A stretch of 12,090 nt of DNA from Nanobdellota archaeon (GTDB lineage: Archaea > Nanobdellota > Nanobdellia > Parvarchaeales > Parvarchaeaceae), in assembly GCA_021818665.1 (NCBI GenBank), contig JAKATQ010000027.1:1-12090 (forward strand), in the 5' to 3' direction. Shown in pieces: positions 1 through 5,684 of this stretch. The position numbers were made by a program, and so were the translations under genes. The notes under the pieces were generated by a model. The model made no database searches, was not told the origin of the DNA, and saw only the letters and a list, made by a program, of their open reading frames with translations. The stretch's first letter is position 1, and each line of letters starts with the position of its first letter.

Positions 1-87
1 GCCGAGCTGGCGCATCAGGGTGTCTTTCATCCCCTGGAACGCCTTGTCGCTCATGTGCGCGTGTATGTCCACATATTTAGGTCCCAT
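1..87 (-). CDS. TatD-like metal-dependent hydrolase (5' part only)
   Basis: Only the first 29 codons lie in the window; the gene runs off the left edge. The reading frame begins with ATG at 87 and encodes MGPKYVDIHAHMSDKAF near the N-terminus. The D-x-H-x-H motif after a short hydrophobic beta strand (residues 7-11, DIHAH), followed by a Ser/Asp pair, is the usual opening of TatD-type amidohydrolases, which are metal-dependent nucleases or deacylases with a TIM-barrel fold; the two histidines bind metal. The start is supported by an A/T-rich TATA-like block about 25 bases upstream, shared with the divergent tRNA gene. The family call rests on this short motif alone, so another amidohydrolase of the same superfamily is possible. 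Confidence 0.6.
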   Translation of the reverse strand, partial: MGPKYVDIHAHMSDKAFQGMKDTLMRQLG

Positions 88-95
88 TGATTATA

Positions 96-120
96 TCTTA
101 AAACATTTAATTTATTTAAT
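96..120. promoter_or_regulatory. Shared divergent A/T-rich promoter (tRNA-Thr and TatD-like gene)
   Basis: Positions 107-118 read TTTAATTTATTT and are A/T only on either strand. The block lies about 25-30 bases upstream of both the tRNA first base (142, +) and the hydrolase ATG (87, -), the distance expected for an archaeal TATA box. One box may serve both directions, or two boxes may overlap. Inferred from spacing and composition. Confidence 0.5.
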
Positions 121-141
121 GGCACAGTTTAGTAGGTGTGT

Positions 142-212
142 GCCTCTATAGCTCAATAGTAGAGCGCATGACTTGTAATCATGTGACGAGGGTGCGATTC
201 CCTCTAGAGGCT
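142..212 (+). tRNA. tRNA-Thr (anticodon UGU)
   Basis: A full cloverleaf can be folded by eye. The acceptor stem is GCCTCTA (142-148) with TAGAGGC (205-211). The D stem is GCTC/GAGC. The anticodon stem is CATGA/TCATG around loop CTTGTAA with anticodon TGT at 174-176. The T stem is GAGGG/CCCTC. The discriminator base is U (212) and no CCA follows, as is common in archaea; a G1-C72, C2-G71 acceptor end with U73 fits archaeal threonine tRNA. No intron is seen. The loops are odd. The D loop is only 7 nt (AATAGTA) and lacks the normal GG pair, and the T loop reads TGCGATT, with G in place of the nearly universal T55. The anticodon reads ACA and probably other ACN codons. Confidence 0.93.
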
Positions 213-229
213 TTATTGCGTAGCCGCGT

Positions 230-251
230 GCTCGTTATTAGCTCGTTATTA
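230..251 (+). repeat. Two perfect tandem copies of an 11-bp unit
   Basis: GCTCGTTATTA occurs at 230-240 and again at 241-251, directly adjacent and identical. It lies between the 3' end of the tRNA gene and the 3' end of the convergent band-7 gene. It is probably a simple slippage duplication. It has no clear hairpin or T-run of its own, so I cannot assign it as a terminator. Confidence 0.75.
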
Positions 252-273
252 TAATGTATGCGGTTAGGTTTCT

Positions 274-1206
274 TCACTGCTGCGCGGTCTGGGCTATCTT
301 AGATTTTATCTGGTCAACGACATTCTGCACGTTCTGCTGCCCGCCTATGCCGGCTAGTCCTGCGGCTGAAAGCCCGGCTAGGCCACCCATAGCACCCATC
401 CCTTGCATGAACTGCATCGGCAGCACTATTTTAGAAGAACTGGATTCGCCCATCTGCTTAAGAGCCTGAAGGTAAAGGTACATGACAGATTTATCGTCCA
501 GCGACCTTCCTCCCTCTCCGATGGCTTCCATCACTATTTTCTGCGCATCCGCCTTGAACCTCTGCGCCTGAAGCAGGTTGGCTGCTATCTCCGGCTGCTG
601 CATCGCCTGTATGACTTCCTGTGGCGGCGCTATGGTTCTTATCTGTACAGTAGGGACGTCTATCCCCCATTTCCAAGTCAAGTGCCTTATGGCATCGGCG
701 AGTACGTTATTTATCTGATCTAGATTGCCGAAAAGTTGCCTCATCGTGAACGATGCTATCGCGTTACGCACGGCCGACTGGACCAGCGTAGTGAGCCCCT
801 GCCCGTAATTGTCTATCTGGAGTGTCGCTTTCTCTGGATCGGTTATCTGATAGTAGATGGTGCCATCTAGAGCCAGTTTTAGATCGTCCTGCGTGAACAC
901 TTCCTGGGAGGATATGTCGAGCATCTTCACTCTCACGTCTACCCTCTGGTATTCCTGCTCGAAAAACGGCAGCACTACCGCCCACCCTGGTCCAGCTATC
1001 CTATTGAACTTGCCGAGCCTGAAGATTATGCCTCTCTCGAACTGAGTGTATTTCTTGACCGACGTCACGAAAAAGACGCTGAAAGCGATTATGAAGAACA
1101 GTATTAAGAATACAAAGAAAAAGGCGGGATTGAACGAACCGAGCACGAAGAGTACGATGAGCACTATAGTGGCTATTATCCATCCCCACAATTCCGCTGG
1201 AGTCAT
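274..1206 (-). CDS. SPFH/band-7 (stomatin-like) membrane protein
   Basis: A protein of 310 residues from the ATG at 1206. The N-terminus has two closely spaced hydrophobic segments (about residues 7-25 and 28-48). An SPFH domain follows, opening with FERGIIFRLGKF, then GPGWAVVLPFFEQ and the DVRVKMLDI strand; this order is typical of stomatins and prohibitins. A helical stretch with an EVIQAMQQPEIAANLLQAQR core follows (the usual coiled-coil part), and the protein ends in a Met/Gly/Ala-rich tail. Family members form oligomeric scaffolds on the inner membrane face, often organising proteases or lipid domains; the partner here is not visible. A GTG start at 1281 would add 25 residues, but a TATA-like box about 29 bases upstream of the 1206 ATG favours the shorter form as a leaderless message. 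There is no neighbouring NfeD-type protease gene, which stomatins often have. Confidence 0.85.
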   Translation of the reverse strand: MTPAELWGWIIATIVLIVLFVLGSFNPAFFFVFLILFFIIAFSVFFVTSVKKYTQFERGIIFRLGKFNRIAGPGWAVVLPFFEQEYQRVDVRVKMLDISSQEVFTQDDLKLALDGTIYYQITDPEKATLQIDNYGQGLTTLVQSAVRNAIASFTMRQLFGNLDQINNVLADAIRHLTWKWGIDVPTVQIRTIAPPQEVIQAMQQPEIAANLLQAQRFKADAQKIVMEAIGEGGRSLDDKSVMYLYLQALKQMGESSSSKIVLPMQFMQGMGAMGGLAGLSAAGLAGIGGQQNVQNVVDQIKSKIAQTAQQ

Positions 1207-1228
1207 ACCAATATTAGATGGCCACGCC

Positions 1229-1243
1229 TTATTAATCTTATTT
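1229..1243 (-). promoter_or_regulatory. TATA-like box for the band-7 gene
   Basis: Read on the minus strand, this is AAATAAGATTAATAA, preceded by CC. Its centre lies about 29 bases upstream of the ATG at 1206, so transcription would start at or next to that ATG. This spacing is the main reason for preferring that start over the GTG at 1281. Confidence 0.5.
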
Positions 1244-1330
1244 GGCTGAGCGTACCCGAACGCTGCCCGCACAAATCGCACGCTATCCGTATTTGCAATG
1301 TGCTTAACTATTTAAAGTGGGCTCTTCAGT

Positions 1331-1344
1331 AATATATTATTATT
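1331..1344 (+). promoter_or_regulatory. TATA-like box for the kinase/deoxyribosyltransferase-like gene
   Basis: AATATATTATTATT is centred about 26-27 bases upstream of the ATG at 1364, the archaeal TATA spacing for a leaderless transcript. No Shine-Dalgarno motif stands before the ATG. Confidence 0.5.
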
Positions 1345-1363
1345 GTAGAATAGTAATGAGCGT

Positions 1364-2377
1364 ATGATAATATTCAGTTCGGCTATAGCCGGTTCGAACC
1401 GTTCGCTGCTTGAAGACGCCGTTGTGAAGCTGGCAAAGAGGAACGGTAAGCGTATCGTGATAGTGAACTTCATAGACGAGATGATAGAGAGCGCAAAGAG
1501 CCTTAATAAATATCTTAACGCCGCCAACCTGCCAAATCTCGACATAAAGACTCTCGAGCTTCTCAAGACTACCGCCTTCCATCGGATAACCGACAAGATA
1601 AAGGAGGACAAGAACGTGGATTATATAATAGACGGCCATATGGCGTTCTGGTGGAAGAGCGGGCCGATAAACCTCCTGAATGTGAATGATTTCAAGGAGC
1701 TAGAGCCCGATTTCTTCATATCCGTGCTTTCCGCACCTGACCAGGTTCTTAAGACCCTCAAGGCAAAGAGCGAATGGACGAACAAGGACATCGACAGTTA
1801 CGAGATAGCCATATGGTCCGAACTCGAGCTTTATACCACGGACCTGATAAGCGACACGCTTGGCAGCAAGAACTATCTGATAAGCGCCAACGAGGACCCC
1901 CGCACGCTTTACGACCTGCTATACGCCGCCCACAAGCCCAAGGTGTATCTCAGCTACAGCATGGAGCACAGGGATACGGACTACAAACAACTGGATGCGT
2001 TCACCGAGAAGCTTAGAAAGCACTCCATAATATTCAACCCCCGGACGATAGACATAGCCGCATACCACACCACGGAGGACGAAAAACTCAAGGATCTGGT
2101 CTTCAATCAGACCGTGCGCAGGGACTACCATCTCATAGACCAGTCCGACCTCGTCGTGATACACATGTCCACTCTCGTCTATTCGAGCGGCGTAGACAGT
2201 GAGAGGATGCATGCGCACACCAACGGCAAGACTGTGTTGCTTTACTTCCCGTTCCAGCGCTATAGCCCGTTCACGCCTTACTTCGTCGACAAGATGTATA
2301 AGGAAGAGTCCCAGATAATAAGGGACATCGAGAACCTTGCAAAGCGAAACGCCATCAAAAGGAAAGCGTCACGCTAA
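1364..2377 (+). CDS. Putative P-loop kinase-like / nucleoside 2-deoxyribosyltransferase-like fusion protein
   Basis: A 337-residue soluble protein that I do not recognise as a named gene. The N-terminal half (about 1-190) has the plan of a small nucleotide kinase. It opens with a beta strand and a glycine loop (IIFSSAIAGSNRSLLED), then a second strand (KRIVIVNF). DYIIDGHMAFW (86-96) resembles the adenylate-kinase type 'IIDGH' strand. SVLSAPDQVLKTLKAKSEW then resembles the kinase lid-side strand and helix. The loop reads AIAGSNRS, with Asn-Arg where a Walker A motif needs Gly-Lys, so ATP hydrolysis is doubtful. The C-terminal part (about 192-300) begins KVYLSYSM and carries DQSDLVVIHM (259-268), then SSGVDSERMHAHTNGKTVLLY. 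This pattern matches nucleoside 2-deoxyribosyltransferase-like folds, with E280 at the place of the catalytic Glu. A role in nucleotide salvage, sensing or cleavage is inference. It overlaps the convergent phosphoesterase by 4 nt. Confidence 0.6.
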   Translation: MIIFSSAIAGSNRSLLEDAVVKLAKRNGKRIVIVNFIDEMIESAKSLNKYLNAANLPNLDIKTLELLKTTAFHRITDKIKEDKNVDYIIDGHMAFWWKSGPINLLNVNDFKELEPDFFISVLSAPDQVLKTLKAKSEWTNKDIDSYEIAIWSELELYTTDLISDTLGSKNYLISANEDPRTLYDLLYAAHKPKVYLSYSMEHRDTDYKQLDAFTEKLRKHSIIFNPRTIDIAAYHTTEDEKLKDLVFNQTVRRDYHLIDQSDLVVIHMSTLVYSSGVDSERMHAHTNGKTVLLYFPFQRYSPFTPYFVDKMYKEESQIIRDIENLAKRNAIKRKASR

Positions 2378-3069
2378 ACGGCGATAAGGTCTGTGCTAAG
2401 CCTTCTGGTTATCTTCGCGTATCTCATAAAGCCTTCGCGCCTTACCTTATCCGTGCTGCCTATGTACGCATTGAACTTGGGGAACACGACCCCATGCTTT
2501 AGGATCGCGTCTTTGTAGCGTTTTTTGGGCAGCCTGAGGTCGAAAAGCATCCAGCAGTCCTTCTTGTACATCACGCCGTTTGAATCGTAGACTACCACGG
2601 CCGGGTGCAGGTGGCCTGTGCAGACGACCGCCACGGTCTCGCTCAGCGACTTCGACGGCATTCTGTGGCCGTGCATGAACCCCGTGCCGTGGTAGGAGAA
2701 CTCGTCGACCAGGCTAACGCCTCCTATATTACTTGCTATCTTTGACAAGCCGCCGTCGTGGTTCCCCTTAGTTATTATGACCTCATCGAATCTATCGGCT
2801 AGCTGATTTAGAAACTTGGACAGCGCGCCGGCTTCCTTCGGGAGTATCTCGGTGAACTTGTTCCTGACGTCCCCGAGCATCATAAGCTTCTTTGTCCCAA
2901 GGGCTGTCACGTCCGCTAGCAGATCGTCGTTCTTGCTGTAGACATTGTAGCCGCTCTCGTTGAGCTTCTCCTCAAAGCCCAAGTGTAGGTCGCCTATCAC
3001 GGCGTATTCGCCGAGAAACCCTGCGGGGATTCCCTTTTTGACCGAAAACGGTAGGTCTTCTATCTCCAT
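2374..3069 (-). CDS. Metallophosphoesterase, COG1407 (archaeal ICC-like) family
   Basis: A 231-residue calcineurin-fold phosphoesterase. The metal-binding motifs appear in the right order: GDLHLGFE (26-33), GDVRN (66-70), GNHDG (102-106), HGH (133-135) and GHLHP (152-156). The GDLHLGFE start and GHxHP end are typical of the COG1407 family, which includes archaeal Mn-dependent phosphodiesterases and the bacterial DNA-ligase-associated PdeM group. The second motif reads GDVRN where the family more often has GDVKH; Asp67 and Asn70 remain, and Asn/His can serve as a metal ligand here, so activity seems retained. The substrate is not predictable. The ATG at 3069 has a TATA-like box at 3091-3098 and no obvious leader. 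The stop codon overlaps that of the convergent gene at CTAA (2374-2377). No helicase or ligase neighbour is present to suggest a DNA repair role. Confidence 0.85.
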   Translation of the reverse strand: MEIEDLPFSVKKGIPAGFLGEYAVIGDLHLGFEEKLNESGYNVYSKNDDLLADVTALGTKKLMMLGDVRNKFTEILPKEAGALSKFLNQLADRFDEVIITKGNHDGGLSKIASNIGGVSLVDEFSYHGTGFMHGHRMPSKSLSETVAVVCTGHLHPAVVVYDSNGVMYKKDCWMLFDLRLPKKRYKDAILKHGVVFPKFNAYIGSTDKVRREGFMRYAKITRRLSTDLIAV

Positions 3070-3090
3070 CTAATCTAGTGCACCAGCCAG

Positions 3091-3098
3091 TTTTAAAG
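3091..3098 (-). promoter_or_regulatory. TATA-like box for the metallophosphoesterase gene
   Basis: The minus strand reads CTTTAAAA, about 25-28 bases upstream of the ATG at 3069. Spacing and sequence fit an archaeal TATA box driving a leaderless message. Confidence 0.5.
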
Positions 3099-3109
3099 TC
3101 TAGCGTAGA

Positions 3110-3123
3110 TTTTAATAATTAAT
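3110..3123 (+). promoter_or_regulatory. Possible TATA-like box for the membrane protein gene
   Basis: TTTTAATAATTAAT lies about 30-40 bases before the ATG at 3152, predicting a start site near 3143 and a leader of under 10 bases. A second A/T block (ATATAAA, 3141-3147) is too close to the ATG to act as its TATA box. Weaker than the other promoters here. Confidence 0.3.
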
Positions 3124-3151
3124 TGGGGGCGCGACATCGGATATAAACCGT

Positions 3152-3892
3152 ATGGGGTCAAGACTAAAAGCAATTGATTGGGGATACTATAAACCGATTG
3201 TTTGGTTTGTCGGCGTATTTAGCACTCTATTTGTAAGTATCTTTAGTCTTAACGCTTATCCCACGACCGGGACTAATGCTATTATAAACGGCACATCTAT
3301 CGCCGACCGCACGATCCAATTTCTGATTTCGCCGTTTAATCCCGTGGAAGACATAAGGGGCGGATGGGGCCCGATAATCTTGTTCATATTCCTATTTCTG
3401 ATAACTATCTTACTGGATTGTGTCTATCGGAACATTGTGGCTGAGCGGCGCAAAACTATGCGCAGCAGGATTCAGACTGTTTTAAACCTACGGAATGCGA
3501 TTTTGGTGGGAATCGTAACTACCTATTTTGTCGCGTTCGGACAGGTATTTGACGGAAAATCCGTGCCTGGCGGGATATCACTAGTTGTCATGGTAATTTC
3601 GATGTACATGTTTTATCTCCTATTTGCCATGGCCTTTTCCGCGATTTGCTACCTGATAAAAAAACCCTTGTACAAAATAAATGCCCCGCTCATCGGTGTT
3701 TTAGGCATACTCGTAGTTTACGCCGCTGCAATTTTTGTGTCTTCTACGATATTGTTCTTCTTCCCCCTGGGTAGCCCATCTCCGAACCTCATAGACTTGT
3801 TTGCTAATTCCCCGCATTTTGTAGGCAGTATCGTGGCGGGCGGTTTGTTTTTGGTCTACTATGTGGAAGGCTTTAAGCTTTCTAACGACTGA
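3152..3892 (+). CDS. Polytopic membrane protein of unknown function
   Basis: I do not recognise this 246-residue protein. Hydrophobic stretches suggest about six membrane segments, near residues 15-33, 73-91, 115-131, 141-169, 179-204 and 223-240. A basic loop with RRKTMRSR lies at about 99-106. No catalytic motif or cofactor site stands out. Base use differs from the neighbours: by hand count, Ile is coded by ATT 10 times, ATC 8 times and ATA 11 times, and Phe is mostly TTT. The gene at 1364-2377 uses ATA almost alone for Ile and prefers TTC. This suggests recent transfer or different selection. It stands alone, between the divergent phosphoesterase and the ribosomal block, and likely ends before an inverted repeat at 3918-3956. 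The ATG at 3152 was chosen because it is the first in the frame and precedes the first membrane helix with a short basic tail. Confidence 0.75.
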   Translation: MGSRLKAIDWGYYKPIVWFVGVFSTLFVSIFSLNAYPTTGTNAIINGTSIADRTIQFLISPFNPVEDIRGGWGPIILFIFLFLITILLDCVYRNIVAERRKTMRSRIQTVLNLRNAILVGIVTTYFVAFGQVFDGKSVPGGISLVVMVISMYMFYLLFAMAFSAICYLIKKPLYKINAPLIGVLGILVVYAAAIFVSSTILFFFPLGSPSPNLIDLFANSPHFVGSIVAGGLFLVYYVEGFKLSND

Positions 3893-3917
3893 AAATCGCG
3901 ATGTGCCGATAATTTGA

Positions 3918-3956
3918 TAAGCGTGAGTAATAAGGTCACTTAGAATATCACGCTTA
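3918..3956. repeat. 9-bp perfect inverted repeat
   Basis: TAAGCGTGA (3918-3926) and TCACGCTTA (3948-3956) are exact reverse complements separated by 21 nt. The pair lies 26 nt after the membrane protein stop and about 45 nt before the TATA box of the ribosomal block. It could be an RNA hairpin ending the upstream message, or a site for a dimeric regulator. No T-run follows the right arm, so the terminator reading is uncertain. Confidence 0.6.
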
Positions 3957-4002
3957 GACCGGTATTCTGACTAGAAATGCGCGTGGTGGAAAGCCAAAAA
4001 CG

Positions 4003-4012
4003 CTTTTAAATA
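4003..4012 (+). promoter_or_regulatory. TATA-like box for the ribosomal protein block
   Basis: CTTTTAAATA, preceded by a purine-rich AAAAACG that could serve as a BRE, is centred about 27 bases before the ATG at 4035. This is the strongest promoter-like site in the window. It implies that the block starts here and is transcribed on its own, without uL3/uL4/uL23 upstream. Confidence 0.65.
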
Positions 4013-4034
4013 GAGAACTGCATAAAGAAGAGTT

Positions 4035-4736
4035 ATGAAAGTCCCAAGGTCGCGAAGACGCGGCAAAAGCAAGATATTCCAGATGAACAAGTTCCGGGCC
4101 GTGGGAAGGGCCAGGATGATAAGAGCCCTGGAGCCTATGAACGCCAGGATAGTCAGGTTTTTGCACGATTCTTACAGGACCGCCCCGCTAATGGAGGTAA
4201 AGTTCGAGAATGGCGAGTCTACTTACCTACCTGCATTCGTCGGCGCCTACGTGGGCAAAAACGTGTCCTATCTGAAGGATGATCCCGTAGAGGACGGACA
4301 GATGAGGCAATTGGGTGGCTTGCCGCCCGGTACTGACGTTTACAACATCGAACTAAAGCCGAGGGACGGGGGCAAGCTCGTCAGGGCCGGCGGGACCAGC
4401 GCAAAGATCGTGGAAAAGACCGGGAATCTGGTCACCCTATCGCTGCCAAGCGGCTCGATGATAAAGATCGAAGGCGAGTGCAGAGCCGTAGTCGGCAGGA
4501 TAGCGAACGGCGGCCGCGTGGAAAAGCCTTTCTACAAAGCAGGCAACATGTACCACCTAATAAGGGCACGCGGAAGATACTGGCCGATGACCGCCGCTGT
4601 TGCCATGAACGCTTATGAGCATAAATTTGGGGGCAAGAGAAGGAGCACACAGCACAAAGCGAAGACTTCTTCAAGAAGGGACCCGCCTGGTGCCAAAGTA
4701 GGCGCGATATCCCCGAGGAGGACGGGCCAGAGGTAG
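4035..4736 (+). CDS. rpl2: Large-subunit ribosomal protein uL2 (L2)
   Basis: A 233-residue protein close to the usual archaeal L2 length. Diagnostic stretches are HDSYRTAPLMEVKFENGE (44-61), LPPGTDVYNIELKPRDGGKL (96-115), LPSGSMIKI (137-145), CRAVVGRIANGGR (149-161), KPFYKAGNMYH (164-174) and DPPGAKVGAISPRRTG (216-231). uL2 contacts 23S rRNA near the peptidyl transferase centre and helps join the subunits. The loop that normally reads MNxVDHPFGGG is MNAYEHKFGGK here (191-201): His196 is kept but Pro and the last Gly are replaced by Lys. The basic N-terminus is also divergent. ATG 4035 sits about 27 bases after a TATA box, so translation is probably leaderless. The stop is 1 nt before the uS19 start. 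Confidence 0.95.
   Translation: MKVPRSRRRGKSKIFQMNKFRAVGRARMIRALEPMNARIVRFLHDSYRTAPLMEVKFENGESTYLPAFVGAYVGKNVSYLKDDPVEDGQMRQLGGLPPGTDVYNIELKPRDGGKLVRAGGTSAKIVEKTGNLVTLSLPSGSMIKIEGECRAVVGRIANGGRVEKPFYKAGNMYHLIRARGRYWPMTAAVAMNAYEHKFGGKRRSTQHKAKTSSRRDPPGAKVGAISPRRTGQR
4730..4734 (+). promoter_or_regulatory. Shine-Dalgarno site for uS19
   Basis: GAGGT at the very end of the uL2 gene, 3 nt before the ATG at 4738. It supports that start and indicates translation by Shine-Dalgarno recognition inside the operon. Confidence 0.45.
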
Positions 4737-4737
4737 C

Positions 4738-5124
4738 ATGACAGAATTCGTTTACAGAGGCAAGAGCCTGGAAGAACTCAAGACCCTCCCGAGGGAGGAC
4801 CTCATAAAACTGGTAAACGCAGACGTGAGGCGGGTATTTAAAAAGGGTTTCTCGCCCGAAGAGAAGCGCTTCATAAAGAACCTTGAAAAGAAAAGAAAAT
4901 CGCAGAAACCGATAAGGACTCACTCCAGAGAGATGTTCATACTACCGGACTTCGTCGGATTGACGATAGCGGTACACAACGGCAAGGAATTCGTCCCCGT
5001 CAATATAAAACCTGATATGGTCTTTCACCGCCTTGGCGAGTATTCGCTGACGACAAAACAGGTGAAGCACGGTTCGCCGGGCCTTAGGGCTACGCGTTCG
5101 AGCGGCTTCGTACCGATAAAATAG
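4738..5124 (+). CDS. rps19: Small-subunit ribosomal protein uS19 (S19)
   Basis: A 128-residue archaeal-type S19. It has an archaeal/eukaryotic N-terminal extension with FVYRGKSLEELKTL (4-17). The conserved core is THSREMFILPDFVGLTIAVH (61-80), NGKEFVPVNIKPDMVFHRLG and the near-invariant ending VKHGSPGLRATRSSGFVPIK (109-128). It binds 16S rRNA in the head of the small subunit, close to the A-site finger and bridge regions. It follows uL2 by 1 nt and precedes uL22 by 2 nt, so the three are clearly cotranscribed. Length and sequence are ordinary for the family. Confidence 0.96.
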   Translation: MTEFVYRGKSLEELKTLPREDLIKLVNADVRRVFKKGFSPEEKRFIKNLEKKRKSQKPIRTHSREMFILPDFVGLTIAVHNGKEFVPVNIKPDMVFHRLGEYSLTTKQVKHGSPGLRATRSSGFVPIK

Positions 5125-5126
5125 AT

Positions 5127-5684
5127 ATGCTATCGAAGGTCTCTGCCACAAGAAACAGCATGCTCGTGTCCCTCAAGGCTACCCACGAGATAATGGAAGC
5201 GGTGAGGGAGAAAAGGATAGACCCTGCAGTCGCTTTCCTGGGTCGGGTCCTAAAGAAGGAGGCCTTTGTCCCGTTCAAGAGATACCCAAGCAAAGGCCAC
5301 AAGGGTGGCGTGCCGGCGGGTTATCCTGTCAAGGCCACGAAGGCCGTCATATCGTTATTGAAAGAACTAAAGGCCAACGCAAAGGCCTACGGACTTGACG
5401 CAGACAAGGTAGTGATATCCGAATACGCCCTCGGCAAGAGCGGATACCCACGATACCACGGCGGAAAGGTCTCAAGACGAGGCAAGCACACCAATCTTAC
5501 GGTCTTTGGCGTTTCAGAAAAGATAGAAAAACCTGCCGAGATACCGGTGGCGAAGACCGAGACAAAAGAAGAAAGTCAGGAAGTTGCCGCAACGGCGATC
5601 GAAGCTGCAGGAGAAACTGGTGCGGAAGAGAAACCTGCCGAGGAGACAAACGAAAATGTTACCAAAGAAGCTAATAGGCAATAA
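5127..5684 (+). CDS. rpl22: Large-subunit ribosomal protein uL22 (L22) with long acidic C-terminal tail
   Basis: A 185-residue protein, longer than the roughly 150 residues usual for archaeal L22. The core is plain: SLKATHEIMEAVREKRID (15-32), VPFKRYPSKGHKGGVPAGYP (48-67), VKATKAVISLLKELKANAKA and the final strand GKHTNLTVFGV (119-129). uL22 lines the nascent peptide exit tunnel. Residues 131-185 form a low-complexity, Glu/Ala/Lys/Thr-rich, mainly acidic tail not found in typical homologues. Its last codons overlap the start of uS3 by 29 nt, in another frame. No Shine-Dalgarno motif stands before the ATG, which is only 2 nt after the uS19 stop, so reinitiation or coupling is likely. Confidence 0.94.
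   Translation: MLSKVSATRNSMLVSLKATHEIMEAVREKRIDPAVAFLGRVLKKEAFVPFKRYPSKGHKGGVPAGYPVKATKAVISLLKELKANAKAYGLDADKVVISEYALGKSGYPRYHGGKVSRRGKHTNLTVFGVSEKIEKPAEIPVAKTETKEESQEVAATAIEAAGETGAEEKPAEETNENVTKEANRQ
5641..5646 (+). promoter_or_regulatory. Shine-Dalgarno site that fixes the uS3 start
   Basis: AGGAGA within the uL22 coding sequence, with the GGAG core about 10 nt before the ATG at 5656. It supports this ATG over the in-frame TTG at 5584, which would add 24 basic residues encoded antiparallel in style to the uL22 tail and without family support. Confidence 0.5.

Noticed and set aside
1207..1281. A 25-residue N-terminal extension of the band-7 protein from a GTG codon
   Set aside because: The extension is not hydrophobic like a signal peptide, does not match the family, and the TATA-like box lies within it at the right distance for the ATG at 1206.
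5584..5655. Upstream TTG start for uS3
   Set aside because: The added 24 residues are basic and arise from the uL22 tail read in another frame. The ATG at 5656 has a Shine-Dalgarno motif and gives the family N-terminus.
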